From Sphingobium sp. MI1205 (lineage in GTDB: Bacteria; Pseudomonadota; Alphaproteobacteria; Sphingomonadales; Sphingomonadaceae), in assembly GCF_001563285.1 (NCBI RefSeq), contig NZ_CP005188.1, positions 563,501-627,500 on the forward strand: a stretch of DNA of 64,000 nucleotides, given 5' to 3'. The position numbers were made by a program, and so were the translations under genes. This document shows positions 1 through 8,179 of the stretch, piece by piece. Numbering within the stretch: the first letter of the stretch is position 1; every line of letters begins with the position of its first letter. The notes under the pieces are model-generated. The model was not told where the DNA came from. It did no database searches and was given only the letters and a program-made list of their open reading frames with translations.

Positions 1-1
1 G

Positions 2-871
2 AAGGTCGACTGGGCGATGCGCTGGGTCGCGCTAGGCGTTGATTATGAGATGGCGGGCAAGGATCTTATCGATTCCGTCACCCAGTCGTCGAAGATATGC
101 CGCGCGCTGGGGGCCCGTCCGCCCGAAGGCTTCAACTATGAAATGTTCCTGGACGAAAAGGGGGAGAAAATCTCCAAGTCCAAGGGCAATGGCCTGAGCC
201 TTGAACAATGGCTGACCTATGGGCCGCAGGAAAGCCTGGCTTTCTATGCCTACCGCGAGCCGAAGAAGGCCAAGCAGTTGCACATGGGCGTCATCCCCCG
301 AGCGGTGGACGAATATTGGCAGTTCCGGGGCAACTATCCCAATCAGGCGATCGAGCAGCAGCTTGGCAACCCCGTCCATCACATCCATGACGGAAAGCTG
401 CCCGATGGCAAGTTGCCGGTCACGTTCGGCCTGCTGCTGAATCTGGTCGGGGTGATGGGCGATGCCAGCCGTGATCAGGTCTGGGGCTATCTGCGGAACT
501 ATGTGCAGGACGCCAGCGCCGAAACCTATCCGGAGCTGGATGCGCTGATCGGCCACGCGCTTGCCTATCACCGCGATTTTGTGGCGCCCACGCTCAAGCG
601 CCGGGCGCCGGAAGCCAATGAGGCAGCTGCCCTGCGCAAACTGGATGAAGAACTGGCGGCGCTGCCAGCGGATGCAAGCGCCGAGGATATCCAGAACATC
701 ATCTATGCCCTGGGCAAGGACGAGGCCTATGGCTTTGCCGAACTTCGCGACTGGTTCAAGGCGCTGTACCAGACGCTGCTTGGCGCGGATCAAGGCCCGC
801 GCATGGGCAGTTTCATCGCACTTTATGGTATCGAAAACAGCCGCCGCCTGATCGCCGAATCACTAGGCTGA
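2..871 (+). CDS. lysK: Class I lysyl-tRNA synthetase, 3' part (5' end outside window)
   Basis: The reading frame is open from the first bases, so this is the C-terminal 289 residues of a gene that begins upstream. The product charges tRNA-Lys with lysine in the cytoplasm. The KMSKS-type catalytic loop is present as KISKSKGNG about 55 residues in, after the conserved stretch around FLDEKGEKISK; the HIGH-type motif lies outside the window. The remaining part is the helical anticodon-binding domain typical of the archaeal-type class I enzyme, which is the usual LysRS of many alphaproteobacteria in place of the class II enzyme. The downstream gene faces the other way, so this is the last gene of its transcript. 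Confidence 0.93.
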   Translation, partial: KVDWAMRWVALGVDYEMAGKDLIDSVTQSSKICRALGARPPEGFNYEMFLDEKGEKISKSKGNGLSLEQWLTYGPQESLAFYAYREPKKAKQLHMGVIPRAVDEYWQFRGNYPNQAIEQQLGNPVHHIHDGKLPDGKLPVTFGLLLNLVGVMGDASRDQVWGYLRNYVQDASAETYPELDALIGHALAYHRDFVAPTLKRRAPEANEAAALRKLDEELAALPADASAEDIQNIIYALGKDEAYGFAELRDWFKALYQTLLGADQGPRMGSFIALYGIENSRRLIAESLG

Positions 872-952
872 ACGGGAACATTCGGGGCGCCCAAGCGTTC
901 TGGTTTCGGTCCACCCCCTTTCGGACTGATGGCGCGCCTTGAGCGCGTCATC

Positions 953-985
953 GGCCGCGCCTGCTCGGAGACGAGCGGCGCGGCC
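953..985. other. Strong GC-rich hairpin with GNRA-type loop, 3' of lysK
   Basis: Arms GGCCGCGCC and GGCGCGGCC pair perfectly, and inside them GCTCG pairs with CGAGC, leaving one bulged T (962) and a GAGA tetraloop. That is a 14-bp stem about 80 bases after the lysK stop. There is no T tract on either side, so it is not a textbook intrinsic terminator. It could shield the lysK mRNA 3' end or belong to a small RNA. Confidence 0.45.
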
Positions 986-1067
986 AAGGGGCTCCCTGAA
1001 ATCAACTCTTTGCCTGCTGAGCGAGGTTCAAGCGCACTCTATATATGGAAATGCCGCAATAAGCGCA

Positions 1068-1095
1068 GCGGCTCCGGGCTGGTGCCCAGAGCCGC
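1068..1095 (-). terminator. Possible terminator of the first RcnB-like gene
   Basis: An inverted repeat lies 23 bases past the stop of the leftward RcnB-like gene: GCGGCTC pairs with GAGCCGC and GGGC with GCCC, with one internal mismatch and a 4-base loop. On the minus strand it is followed only by a weakly T-rich stretch, so intrinsic termination is plausible but not certain. Confidence 0.35.
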
Positions 1096-1117
1096 CGCTA
1101 TTCAAATTATGCTGGCG

Positions 1118-1591
1118 TTACCAGAAGAAGCCGCGATGGACCTGCATGACCCTGCCGCTGCGAACATTCACTAGCAGCACGTCATTATAGTGCCTTACCC
1201 AGCGGAGGTTCCGATTGCCCGGACGGGGCAGGCGGTAACGGTATGGGTCAGCGATATAGTAGCGCGAGCTGTAGAAGGTCGGGCGTAGCTGGGCGCCGAC
1301 TTCCCAGCGATTGTAGCGGAACGGGGCCCGCCAGTTGCCGCCGCGATAAACGTCACGGTGGGAGCGGCGATAGTCGCGCCAATCTTCGCGCAATTCCTGT
1401 CTGGCGTCGCGGACGTCGCGCCGCTGTTCACGCACATCGCGACGGTCGCCGTAGCGCCGTGCATCGCGAAGGTCGCGCTGTTCCTGCCGCAGGTCACGCG
1501 CACTGTCACGAACCTCGCTGCGCGACTGGGCCATGACGGCGGTCGGCATCGCAGTTGCGGCGATAAGCCCGAGGATGATAAACTTACGCAT
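1118..1591 (-). CDS. RcnB-like periplasmic protein
   Basis: A 157-residue protein with a clear signal peptide (MRKFIILGLIAATAMPTAVMAQ, cleaved after AMA). The middle (residues 25-85) is a highly charged Arg/Asp helix of RDxR-like repeats. The C-terminal 50 residues match the RcnB family pattern: an LRWVRHYND core, a short beta segment and a terminal aromatic FFW. RcnB proteins are periplasmic and were first described in nickel/cobalt homeostasis, but most family members are uncharacterised. The start is supported by GGGAGA just upstream. A longer paralogue lies at 2558-3433 in the same orientation, separated by an oxygenase gene. Metal specificity is unknown. Confidence 0.8.
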   Translation of the reverse strand: MRKFIILGLIAATAMPTAVMAQSRSEVRDSARDLRQEQRDLRDARRYGDRRDVREQRRDVRDARQELREDWRDYRRSHRDVYRGGNWRAPFRYNRWEVGAQLRPTFYSSRYYIADPYRYRLPRPGNRNLRWVRHYNDVLLVNVRSGRVMQVHRGFFW

Positions 1592-1780
1592 ATATATTCT
1601 CCCATCAGCTTGGCGGACTGAACCGGCGGGGGAATTAAACCTGTTTCCCGTAAGCGGGTTCCGCTGCCAACAGATGTGCTTATGCCGCCGCGCCGCTGAA
1701 CGGGCCGAGAACGGGACTGTCAGGAATCAGTCATTTATGTCGCGAATTGTATCCACGGTCTGAACGCGGGACGCCGCTGG

Positions 1781-2458
1781 TCATGAGGTCCAGGGCCGTT
1801 CCCGAAACCATTTGGTCACGACATATTTCGTGCCCTTTTCAACAGGGCGGGCGGCGTGAATGCTCAATGGATTGGGCGCACCATCCGCCTTCATATTGTT
1901 CCAGACGAGGATCATGCCTTCGACGGGCGGCACCATGAATTCGCAATGCGGGAAGTGCGTCTCTCCCCCGGATTCGACGTGCGACAGATAGATCATGGCG
2001 GTCCAGCTACGCTGGCCCCCGGTCTTCATCATCGCGGGCCAGTAGCTGGTGGTGACCGGGAAATAGTCGCAATGCGCTTTATATTCCTGACCGGGGGTGT
2101 AGCGCTGCCCCTGCAGCGTTTCCCCATTTACCGGCGGCAGTCCGGTCAGCGCGCAAATGCGATCGCTGATATCGGCGACGAGCGGATCCCACCTGTTCAG
2201 ATTGCAGCTGTGGCTGGTGCGGTAATCCGCGTTGGCGCTGCCGGAAAACAATGTGGAAGGCTGGGCGTCGGCATCGATCATTTCGCGCAGCGCAGCACAC
2301 TCGTCAGCGCTTAGGAAATTGTGGCGGCCAAAGATTTCCAGGCCGGGGGCGTCGATCCGGCTGACCAGCGGATTGCGGTCCAGCTTCGCCCGCACCGCCT
2401 CGCCGATTTGCGCCCGCACGCTTGAAGCGATGCCGCCATCATCGATCACATCCGTCAT
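1781..2458 (-). CDS. 2OG-Fe(II) oxygenase, prolyl 4-hydroxylase-like
   Basis: A 225-residue protein of the P4Hc (prolyl 4-hydroxylase alpha-like) superfamily, which uses Fe(II), oxygen and 2-oxoglutarate. Iron ligands are visible as the HxD of EYKAHCDYFP and the distal His of NPLSIHAARPV; the Lys of KGTKYVVTKW is the expected 2-oxoglutarate anchor. The N-terminal third holds the family feature FLSADECAALREMIDADA. The frame is open 24 codons further upstream, but that stretch runs through the terminator of the preceding gene, so ATG 2458 (MTDVIDDGG) was chosen. The substrate cannot be read from sequence. Confidence 0.82.
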   Translation of the reverse strand: MTDVIDDGGIASSVRAQIGEAVRAKLDRNPLVSRIDAPGLEIFGRHNFLSADECAALREMIDADAQPSTLFSGSANADYRTSHSCNLNRWDPLVADISDRICALTGLPPVNGETLQGQRYTPGQEYKAHCDYFPVTTSYWPAMMKTGGQRSWTAMIYLSHVESGGETHFPHCEFMVPPVEGMILVWNNMKADGAPNPLSIHAARPVEKGTKYVVTKWFRERPWTS

Positions 2459-2491
2459 GCCCGCTTCCTGCCCCGGCCGTTTGCGTCCCGC

Positions 2492-2526
2492 AAATGAAAA
2501 TAAGCCCGAAGCACATGGCTTCGGGC
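2492..2526 (-). terminator. Intrinsic terminator of the second RcnB-like gene
   Basis: Read on the minus strand, GCCCGAAGC pairs with GCTTCGGGC around a 5-base loop (2504-2526) and is followed by a T-rich run. It lies about 30 bases past the stop of the RcnB-like gene ending at 2558 and ahead of the oxygenase start. Confidence 0.75.
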
Positions 2527-2557
2527 CCAAGCGATCCTTCAGGATCGTTCATCCACC

Positions 2558-3433
2558 TTACCAGAAGAAGTCGTGGATCACGTCGACGACATAGCCATCG
2601 CGGATATCGACCAGCAAGGCATCGTCATAGTAGCGGACCCATCTCAGCGTCCCATAGGCAGGGGGCAGGCGATAGGAGTAAGGATCATCGATCCAGTAGC
2701 TGTTGGAGAACAGCAGGCCGTTGAGGAAGATCCCGGTCGAAAAGCGGGTATAGCCATAGCTCCATCCGCGTGGCGCATAATAGCGGCCAGCCCGATAGCG
2801 GTCGCCATAGCGCGAGCGGTAGCTCCGCCAATCATATCGGCGATCCTGCCGCCAGTCATTGTCCCAGCGCCGCTGGCCGTGCCAGCGCGTCCGATCATCG
2901 AAGCGGCGCGTATCCGCCAGGCTGCCGCGCCAGTGGCCACCGCTGCTCACCCGGTTGTCGCGGCGGTTGTCCCGCCATTCCGGGCGCTGCGCCTGGCGAT
3001 TGTCGCGCCAGTCCTGACGGTTGCCGGACCGGCGATCATCCCGCGATTGGTAGCGGTCGTTGTCAGCCCGATCCCGGACTCTCGCATCGCCGCGCAATGC
3101 ATCGCGTGACACAGCGACACGGCCTTCAGCGCGGTTCCATTGCCGGTCAGGTTGCTGCTGCCGACGTTCAGCTTGCGGCTGCGCCGGTCTGCGGTCGGCC
3201 TGGCGCTGCTGCTGCCAGCGCTGCGCCTGATCGCGTGCGCCACTGTCGCCGCGCGGACCGCGTTGATCGCCGCCCCGGCGCGCGTTGCCGTCAGGGCGAC
3301 CCGCCCGCTCTTCGCTACGACCGCGCCATCCATCTTCCCGACCTTGAGCGTAAGCCGGAGCAATGCCGCCCAAAACCGTTGCGGACATAAGTCCTGCCAA
3401 CATCAAATTCTTCAGCATCATCTTCGCTTTCAT
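2558..3433 (-). CDS. RcnB-like periplasmic protein with long Arg/Asp/Gln-rich linker
   Basis: A 291-residue secreted protein. Start ATG 3433 gives a good signal peptide (MKAKMMLKNLMLAGL..., cleaved near AYAQ). Residues about 30-190 are low complexity, dominated by Arg, Asp, Gln, Gly and Trp in RDDRRSGNRQDWRDNR-type repeats. The C-terminal 60 residues are an RcnB domain (LRWVRYYDDALLVDIRDG, ending HDFFW) clearly related to the protein at 1118-1591. ATGs at 3445 and 3454 are in frame; none has a convincing Shine-Dalgarno, and a perfect palindrome (3436-3450) lies directly before ATG 3433. Likely envelope role; function unknown. Confidence 0.78.
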   Translation of the reverse strand: MKAKMMLKNLMLAGLMSATVLGGIAPAYAQGREDGWRGRSEERAGRPDGNARRGGDQRGPRGDSGARDQAQRWQQQRQADRRPAQPQAERRQQQPDRQWNRAEGRVAVSRDALRGDARVRDRADNDRYQSRDDRRSGNRQDWRDNRQAQRPEWRDNRRDNRVSSGGHWRGSLADTRRFDDRTRWHGQRRWDNDWRQDRRYDWRSYRSRYGDRYRAGRYYAPRGWSYGYTRFSTGIFLNGLLFSNSYWIDDPYSYRLPPAYGTLRWVRYYDDALLVDIRDGYVVDVIHDFFW

Positions 3434-3435
3434 AA

Positions 3436-3450
3436 GGGGTATCATACCCC
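3436..3450. promoter_or_regulatory. Perfect palindrome at the start of the RcnB-like gene
   Basis: GGGGTAT and ATACCCC are exact inverted arms around one base, ending two bases before ATG 3433 of the leftward gene. It sits where the ribosome binding site should be. It could be an operator for a metal- or stress-responsive repressor or an RNA hairpin limiting translation; the sequence alone does not decide. Confidence 0.4.
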
Positions 3451-3654
3451 GCATATTGCTGCTTTATGACCATGGCGATGTCGCGATGCTGAACTCTTCT
3501 GTCAGCTACCCGAAAGAATCGTTGCGGTAAGGTTGGCCTTCTTGCTGGTCTGGGCCCGATCATTACAGGCAGAAAATCGACCAACCGCTGCCTGCCTGAA
3601 GAAAAGCTGATCCAGATCAGTGCACATAGATTTCATAGCTTTTAGGAACGACCA

Positions 3655-4194
3655 GTGAAAAGAACGTCCAACGCTGGCCGCGTCCGACAGGCCCTTCGCG
3701 ACGCGACTATGGCGAACCATCAACGCGTCGATGATTTGTTTTCGATATTTTCCTTCGACTCTCCGGCTGGATATGGCGCTTTCCTGAAAGCGCACGCGCG
3801 CGCTCTCATGCCTCTGGAGCAAATGGCCATGCCCAATGCCCCACGTTTGCCGCTTCTGATGGAGGACCTGGTCGCGCTGGGCGAGCGTTTACCAGATCCA
3901 TTGCCGGTGGAGGGGCAGGGCGGCGAAGCCTTTCGCTGGGGCGCGCTCTACGCGCTGGAAGGCTCGCGGCTTGGGGGAGCGATGCTTGAGCGCCGCGTGC
4001 CACCGGGCCTGCCGCGCGCCTATCTATCCTCGGTGCACGGCAAGGGTGGATGGATAGCCTTTCAGGACGCGCTTGATCGGGCCGCGGACGGCGGCGGTGA
4101 TGCGTGGATAGATGACGCGATTCGGGGCGCGGAAGCAGCCTTCGCCTTGTTCGCGGCCGGGGCCGCCGCAGAACAGGTCGGCACGCATGGCTGA
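3655..4194 (+). CDS. bphO: Biliverdin-producing heme oxygenase (BphO type)
   Basis: A 179-residue heme oxygenase that opens heme to biliverdin, CO and iron, making the chromophore for the phytochrome encoded next. The family pattern is visible: LRDATMANHQRVDDLFS carries the proximal His (about residue 22), and the ALYALEGSRLGGAML stretch corresponds to the distal helix of bacterial heme oxygenases. Its stop overlaps the start of the bacteriophytochrome by 8 bases, indicating co-transcription and probably translational coupling. The AGGAAC before ATG 3655 is a modest Shine-Dalgarno. Confidence 0.88.
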   Translation: MKRTSNAGRVRQALRDATMANHQRVDDLFSIFSFDSPAGYGAFLKAHARALMPLEQMAMPNAPRLPLLMEDLVALGERLPDPLPVEGQGGEAFRWGALYALEGSRLGGAMLERRVPPGLPRAYLSSVHGKGGWIAFQDALDRAADGGGDAWIDDAIRGAEAAFALFAAGAAAEQVGTHG

Positions 4195-6757
4195 CGGCCA
4201 CGATCCGGATTTGACCGCCTTCGCCGTCGATATCAGCAATTGCGACCGGGAGCCGATCCATGTTCCGGGCACGATCCAGCCCTATGGATTTCTGGTAGCG
4301 CTGACCGCCGATTGGCTGGTGTCGCGCGTTTCCGCCAATAGCGGAGAGTTTATTGGTCTGACGCCGGCCGATATGCTTGGCCGGCCGATCAGCGACCTGT
4401 TTCGCGGGGAAGCGATTCACTCGCTGCGCAATCGCATCACGTTGCTGCGCGGTCCCGATGCGGTTGAGCGTATATTTTCGCTGAGCCTGATCGAAGGACT
4501 GCCGCCGTTCGACGTTGCGGTTCACTTTTCCGGGTCGCTGGTGGTGATCGAGGCGGAACCGGCCTGCGCGGATGAGATGGAGGCGACCAGCATGGTTCGA
4601 TCCATGGTCGCGCGGCTGGCGCAGACGGACAGCATGGCGGCTTTTCTGCGCGATGGCGCGCGGCAGGTGAGGGCGCTGACCGGCTTTGACCGGGTGATGG
4701 TCTATCAGTTCGCGGAAGGCGGCGACGGCGAAGTCGTGGCGGAGGCGTTGCGCCCCGGCATCGACAGCTTTTTCGGCCTTCATTATCCCGCGTCCGACAT
4801 TCCGGTTCAGGCTCGCGCGCTGTATCTGCGTAACATATTCCGCATCATCGCGGATGTGCAGGCGAAGCCGGTGCCTGTCGTCCCCGTTCTTGATCCCGCC
4901 GGCGTGGCGCTCGACATGTCGCTGTGCCTGCTGCGTGCGGTGTCGCCCATTCATATCGAATATCTGGGCAATATGGGCGTGGGGGCCTCGCTCTCAATCT
5001 CGATCATCGTCGATGGGCGGCTGTGGGGGCTGTTCGCCTGCCATCATTATGGGCCACGGCTGCCGAGTTTTGCCCAGCGCAGTGCTGCGGAACTGTTCGG
5101 CCAGATCTTTTCCATGATGCTGGAAAGCCGCGAGCGGGCGCAGACGGCGGATTATGAAGGAAAGGCGCGACAGGTCGCCGACCGGCTGATGTCCGCCGTC
5201 GCGCAGGATCACGACCTTCTTTCCAACGCCCGCTGGCTGGGCGATGTCATCTTCGACACGATCCCCGCCGATGGGGTCGGGGTTTATATTGATGGCGAAA
5301 TGACACTGGCGGGGCTTACGCCTGACAAATCCGCCTTTGTGGCGATCATCGGGGTACTTAATCGCGCTGCCGCAAGTCAGGTCTATACCACGGACAGCCT
5401 TGTTCGGTTGATGCCGGAGGCCGCCGCTTATGCGGATCGGGCAGCCGGGCTGCTTGCGATTCCTCTGTCCCGTCGTCCGCGCGATTATGTCGTCCTGTTC
5501 CGCGCGGAGCAGATGCGTTCGGTGCGCTGGGCGGGTAATCAGGAAAAACACATTGAATATGGCCCTAACGGTCCCCGTCTGACACCGCGCAAGAGCTTCG
5601 AGGAATGGTCGGAACTGGTGAAGGGTACGGCGCTGCCCTTCAGCGCGGCAGAACTGCGAGTGGCGGAAGCCCTGCGCACCGCTTTGCTCGAAGTCGTCCT
5701 GCGCCTGTCGGATTCGGCCAATGAGGAGCGGCAGAGAGCGCACGAAAAGCAGGAATTGCTGATCGCCGAACTCAATCACCGGGTCCGCAACATATTGTCG
5801 CTGATCCGGGGCCTGTTGTCACAAACGAAGGACAGCGCACGGTCCGTGGAGGAATTCATCGCGACGCTGGAAAGCCGGATCCAGGCGCTGGCGCGCGCCC
5901 ATGACCAAATTACCGCTGATCGCTGGGCTCCGGCCCGGTTGCAGGATCTGATCGAAGTGGAGGCAGGGGCCTATCTGGGCGAACGGCGCGATCGGGTGAA
6001 GCAGACTGGCCCCAATGTTCTGTTGACCCCGTCGGCCTTTACCGTCCTGGCCTTGGTCATCCACGAACTGCTGACCAATGCGGCGAAATATGGGGCCTTG
6101 TCCGACGGCGGAACGGTCGCGATCGACTGGCATGTCGATGCCGACGGCAGCCTGTTGCTGCACTGGCTGGAAAGTGGAGGCCCCGCTGTCGTTGCTCCCA
6201 GCCGCCGGGGCTTTGGATCGACCGTGATCGAACGGTCGATACCCTATGATCTGGATGGCAGGGCTGAAATCGCCTATCGCCTGGCGGGCGTGGAAGCGCA
6301 TTTCTGCATTCCGTCCGCGCACATCGTGTCCGTTCTGCCTGATGTTGTCGGCGCGGAGCGGGCAAAGCCAGCGCCTGCACCCGCCCCGGAACTGCTGAAG
6401 GGACGCAACGTCCTGCTGGTCGAGGACAACATGATCATCGCCATGGATGGCGAGGATGCGCTACGCGACCTGGGGGCAGAGGTGGTCACAGTCGCCAGCG
6501 TCAGCCGGGCGAGGGAGGCCATTGACCTGGGGCGCATCGATTTTGCCGTGCTCGACTTCAATCTGGGTACTGAAACGAGTTTGCCGATCGCTGACCTGCT
6601 GGCAGCGCGGGGCATCAGCTTCCTTTTCGCAACGGGCTATGGCGACGGGCTGGACCTGCCTGAGCGGTTTGGCGACATCACTCTGATCAAGAAGCCCTAT
6701 TCGGGTACGACCCTGGGCCAGGCCATCGCACCCGTGATCGCCGGGCAGGGTCGTTAG
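4187..6757 (+). CDS. bphP: Bacteriophytochrome hybrid kinase: PAS-GAF-PHY-HWE kinase-receiver
   Basis: An 856-residue red/far-red photoreceptor kinase. The biliverdin-binding Cys is in DISNCDREPIHVPG (about residue 19), in the N-terminal extension as in bacterial phytochromes. The GAF domain carries the SDIP motif (ASDIPVQARALY), and the PHY tongue has WAG and PRKSFEEW. The kinase is of the HWE/HisKA_2 type, with phosphoacceptor His in ELNHRVRNILSLIRG (about residue 531) and an HELLTNAAKYGAL N-box. A receiver domain follows at the C-terminus (VLLVEDN; phospho-Asp in AVLDFNLG, about residue 790; KKPY). An upstream in-frame start at 4112 exists, but ATG 4187 gives the expected N-terminus and the bphO overlap. 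No output regulator lies beside it. Confidence 0.94.
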   Translation: MADGHDPDLTAFAVDISNCDREPIHVPGTIQPYGFLVALTADWLVSRVSANSGEFIGLTPADMLGRPISDLFRGEAIHSLRNRITLLRGPDAVERIFSLSLIEGLPPFDVAVHFSGSLVVIEAEPACADEMEATSMVRSMVARLAQTDSMAAFLRDGARQVRALTGFDRVMVYQFAEGGDGEVVAEALRPGIDSFFGLHYPASDIPVQARALYLRNIFRIIADVQAKPVPVVPVLDPAGVALDMSLCLLRAVSPIHIEYLGNMGVGASLSISIIVDGRLWGLFACHHYGPRLPSFAQRSAAELFGQIFSMMLESRERAQTADYEGKARQVADRLMSAVAQDHDLLSNARWLGDVIFDTIPADGVGVYIDGEMTLAGLTPDKSAFVAIIGVLNRAAASQVYTTDSLVRLMPEAAAYADRAAGLLAIPLSRRPRDYVVLFRAEQMRSVRWAGNQEKHIEYGPNGPRLTPRKSFEEWSELVKGTALPFSAAELRVAEALRTALLEVVLRLSDSANEERQRAHEKQELLIAELNHRVRNILSLIRGLLSQTKDSARSVEEFIATLESRIQALARAHDQITADRWAPARLQDLIEVEAGAYLGERRDRVKQTGPNVLLTPSAFTVLALVIHELLTNAAKYGALSDGGTVAIDWHVDADGSLLLHWLESGGPAVVAPSRRGFGSTVIERSIPYDLDGRAEIAYRLAGVEAHFCIPSAHIVSVLPDVVGAERAKPAPAPAPELLKGRNVLLVEDNMIIAMDGEDALRDLGAEVVTVASVSRAREAIDLGRIDFAVLDFNLGTETSLPIADLLAARGISFLFATGYGDGLDLPERFGDITLIKKPYSGTTLGQAIAPVIAGQGR

Positions 6758-6825
6758 CGCGGCAGAAACCGACCGTTTCATTACATGTTCTTGCATGAAG
6801 CCGTCCGCCCCCTGATGTTCGGCGC

Positions 6826-7635
6826 ATGAAACAGCCCAGCCTTTACATCCCGCACGGCGGCGGTCCCTGCTTCTTCACGGACCCGGCCAATCCGGATCGG
6901 CCGTCTGGTGATCCGATGTGGCAACCGATGCAGGACTATCTCGCCCAACTGATCGAGAGCTTGCCTGAGCCTCCGCGCGCGATGCTGATCGTTTCGGCCC
7001 ATTGGGAAGAACCGCTATTTACCGTTCACAACGGTGAAGCGCCGACGCTGCTGTTCGACTATTATAATTTTCCGCCCCATACCTACGCGTTGCACTGGGA
7101 TGCGCCGGGGGCCCCCGCCGTCGCCGCGCGGGCAACCGAACTGCTTCGCCAAGGCGGGTTTGCTGTCGCAGAGGAAAGCGAGCGGGGCTGGGACCACGGC
7201 ATATTCATTCCGATGAAGGTCGCGCGGCCGCAGGCCGACATCCCGGTCGTCCAGCTGTCGCTGCGCACGGGGCTGGATCCGGCAGCACATATTACTGCGG
7301 GCCGCGCGCTCGCGCCTCTGCGCGACGAAGGCGTGGTGATCATCGGATCGGGCATGAGCTTTCATAATATGCGCGTGCGGGATTCCGAGGCGAGAACGCC
7401 CTCGATCATGTGGGACGAAGCGCTGACTGACGCGGTGACCGATGGTCATGTGGAGCGCCGCGCGGATCGCGTTGCCGCGTGGGAGGCGCTGCCACAGGCT
7501 CGCTTCGCTCATCCGCGCGAAGAACATCTGTTGCCATTGATGGTGGCGCTGGGCGCGGGCGGCGACGATGCAGGTCGCGCCGATCATCATAGCGCAGTGC
7601 GCGGCTGGCCTATATCGGCCTATCGTTTCGGCTGA
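6826..7635 (+). CDS. Class III extradiol (DODA-type) ring-opening dioxygenase
   Basis: A 269-residue member of the LigB/DODA superfamily. Conserved metal-site features are visible: LYIPHGGGP near the N-terminus, VSAHWEEP, HNGEAPTLLFDYYNFP and WDHGIFIPM. E. coli YgiD and plant DOPA 4,5-dioxygenases belong to this family; they cleave catechol-type rings with oxygen, using a divalent metal. The physiological substrate is not predictable here. It stands 69 bases after bphP on the same strand and could be read from the same transcript, though nothing links it to light sensing. Confidence 0.82.
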   Translation: MKQPSLYIPHGGGPCFFTDPANPDRPSGDPMWQPMQDYLAQLIESLPEPPRAMLIVSAHWEEPLFTVHNGEAPTLLFDYYNFPPHTYALHWDAPGAPAVAARATELLRQGGFAVAEESERGWDHGIFIPMKVARPQADIPVVQLSLRTGLDPAAHITAGRALAPLRDEGVVIIGSGMSFHNMRVRDSEARTPSIMWDEALTDAVTDGHVERRADRVAAWEALPQARFAHPREEHLLPLMVALGAGGDDAGRADHHSAVRGWPISAYRFG

Positions 7636-7642
7636 GCGAGGG

Positions 7643-8179
7643 TCAGGGGCGGCGAAGCGCCGGAACGGCGCGGGCAGCGTCTTCAGGTTGGACGCCGGGC
7701 GGGGGCGCAGCCTCGACCTGCTCTTCGCCGCGCATGATCCGGCCAGCGCGCCTTATCGCGCCCCGCAGCCGGGGATAGATGCCGCAGCGGCAGATATTGG
7801 TGATTGCGGCGTCTATCTCTTCGTCGCCCGGATCATTGTTACGCTTCAGCAGTACGGCGGCCGCCATGATCATGCCGGGGACGCAATAGCCGCATTGCGA
7901 GACGTTGTCGGCGGCGAAGACCTGCTGCAACGGGTGGCCGCGATCGGGTGAAAGGCCTTCGATGGTCGTGACGAAGCGGCCCTCCGTCTCCCCGATCGAC
8001 ACCTGGCAGGATCGAACCGCCAGGCCATCGATGTCCACTGTGCAGGCGCCGCAATCGCCGGTGCCGCAGCCATATTTGGTGCCCGTGAGGTTCGATGCAT
8101 CCCGCAGCGCCCACAGCAGCGGGGTTTCGGGATCCATCCTGTATTGGACAGGCCGATCATTGACGGTGAACTTCGTCAT
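7643..8179 (-). CDS. [2Fe-2S] subunit of a xanthine oxidase-type hydroxylase (IorA-like), unaccompanied
   Basis: A 178-residue protein matching the small iron-sulfur subunit of molybdenum hydroxylases such as isoquinoline 1-oxidoreductase. The plant-ferredoxin-type cluster site is YGCGTGDCGACTVDIDG with its fourth Cys in RSCQVS, and the second cluster site is QCGYCVPGM plus NICRCGIYPR. The last 30 residues are an Ala/Pro-rich tail. No molybdopterin-binding large subunit follows: the next gene is a convergent dioxygenase. Its ATG overlaps the stop of the DUF2721 gene by 4 bases, so it is the last gene of the alaC run. The partner must be encoded elsewhere, or the protein acts as an electron carrier. 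Confidence 0.87.
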   Translation of the reverse strand: MTKFTVNDRPVQYRMDPETPLLWALRDASNLTGTKYGCGTGDCGACTVDIDGLAVRSCQVSIGETEGRFVTTIEGLSPDRGHPLQQVFAADNVSQCGYCVPGMIMAAAVLLKRNNDPGDEEIDAAITNICRCGIYPRLRGAIRRAGRIMRGEEQVEAAPPPGVQPEDAARAVPALRRP

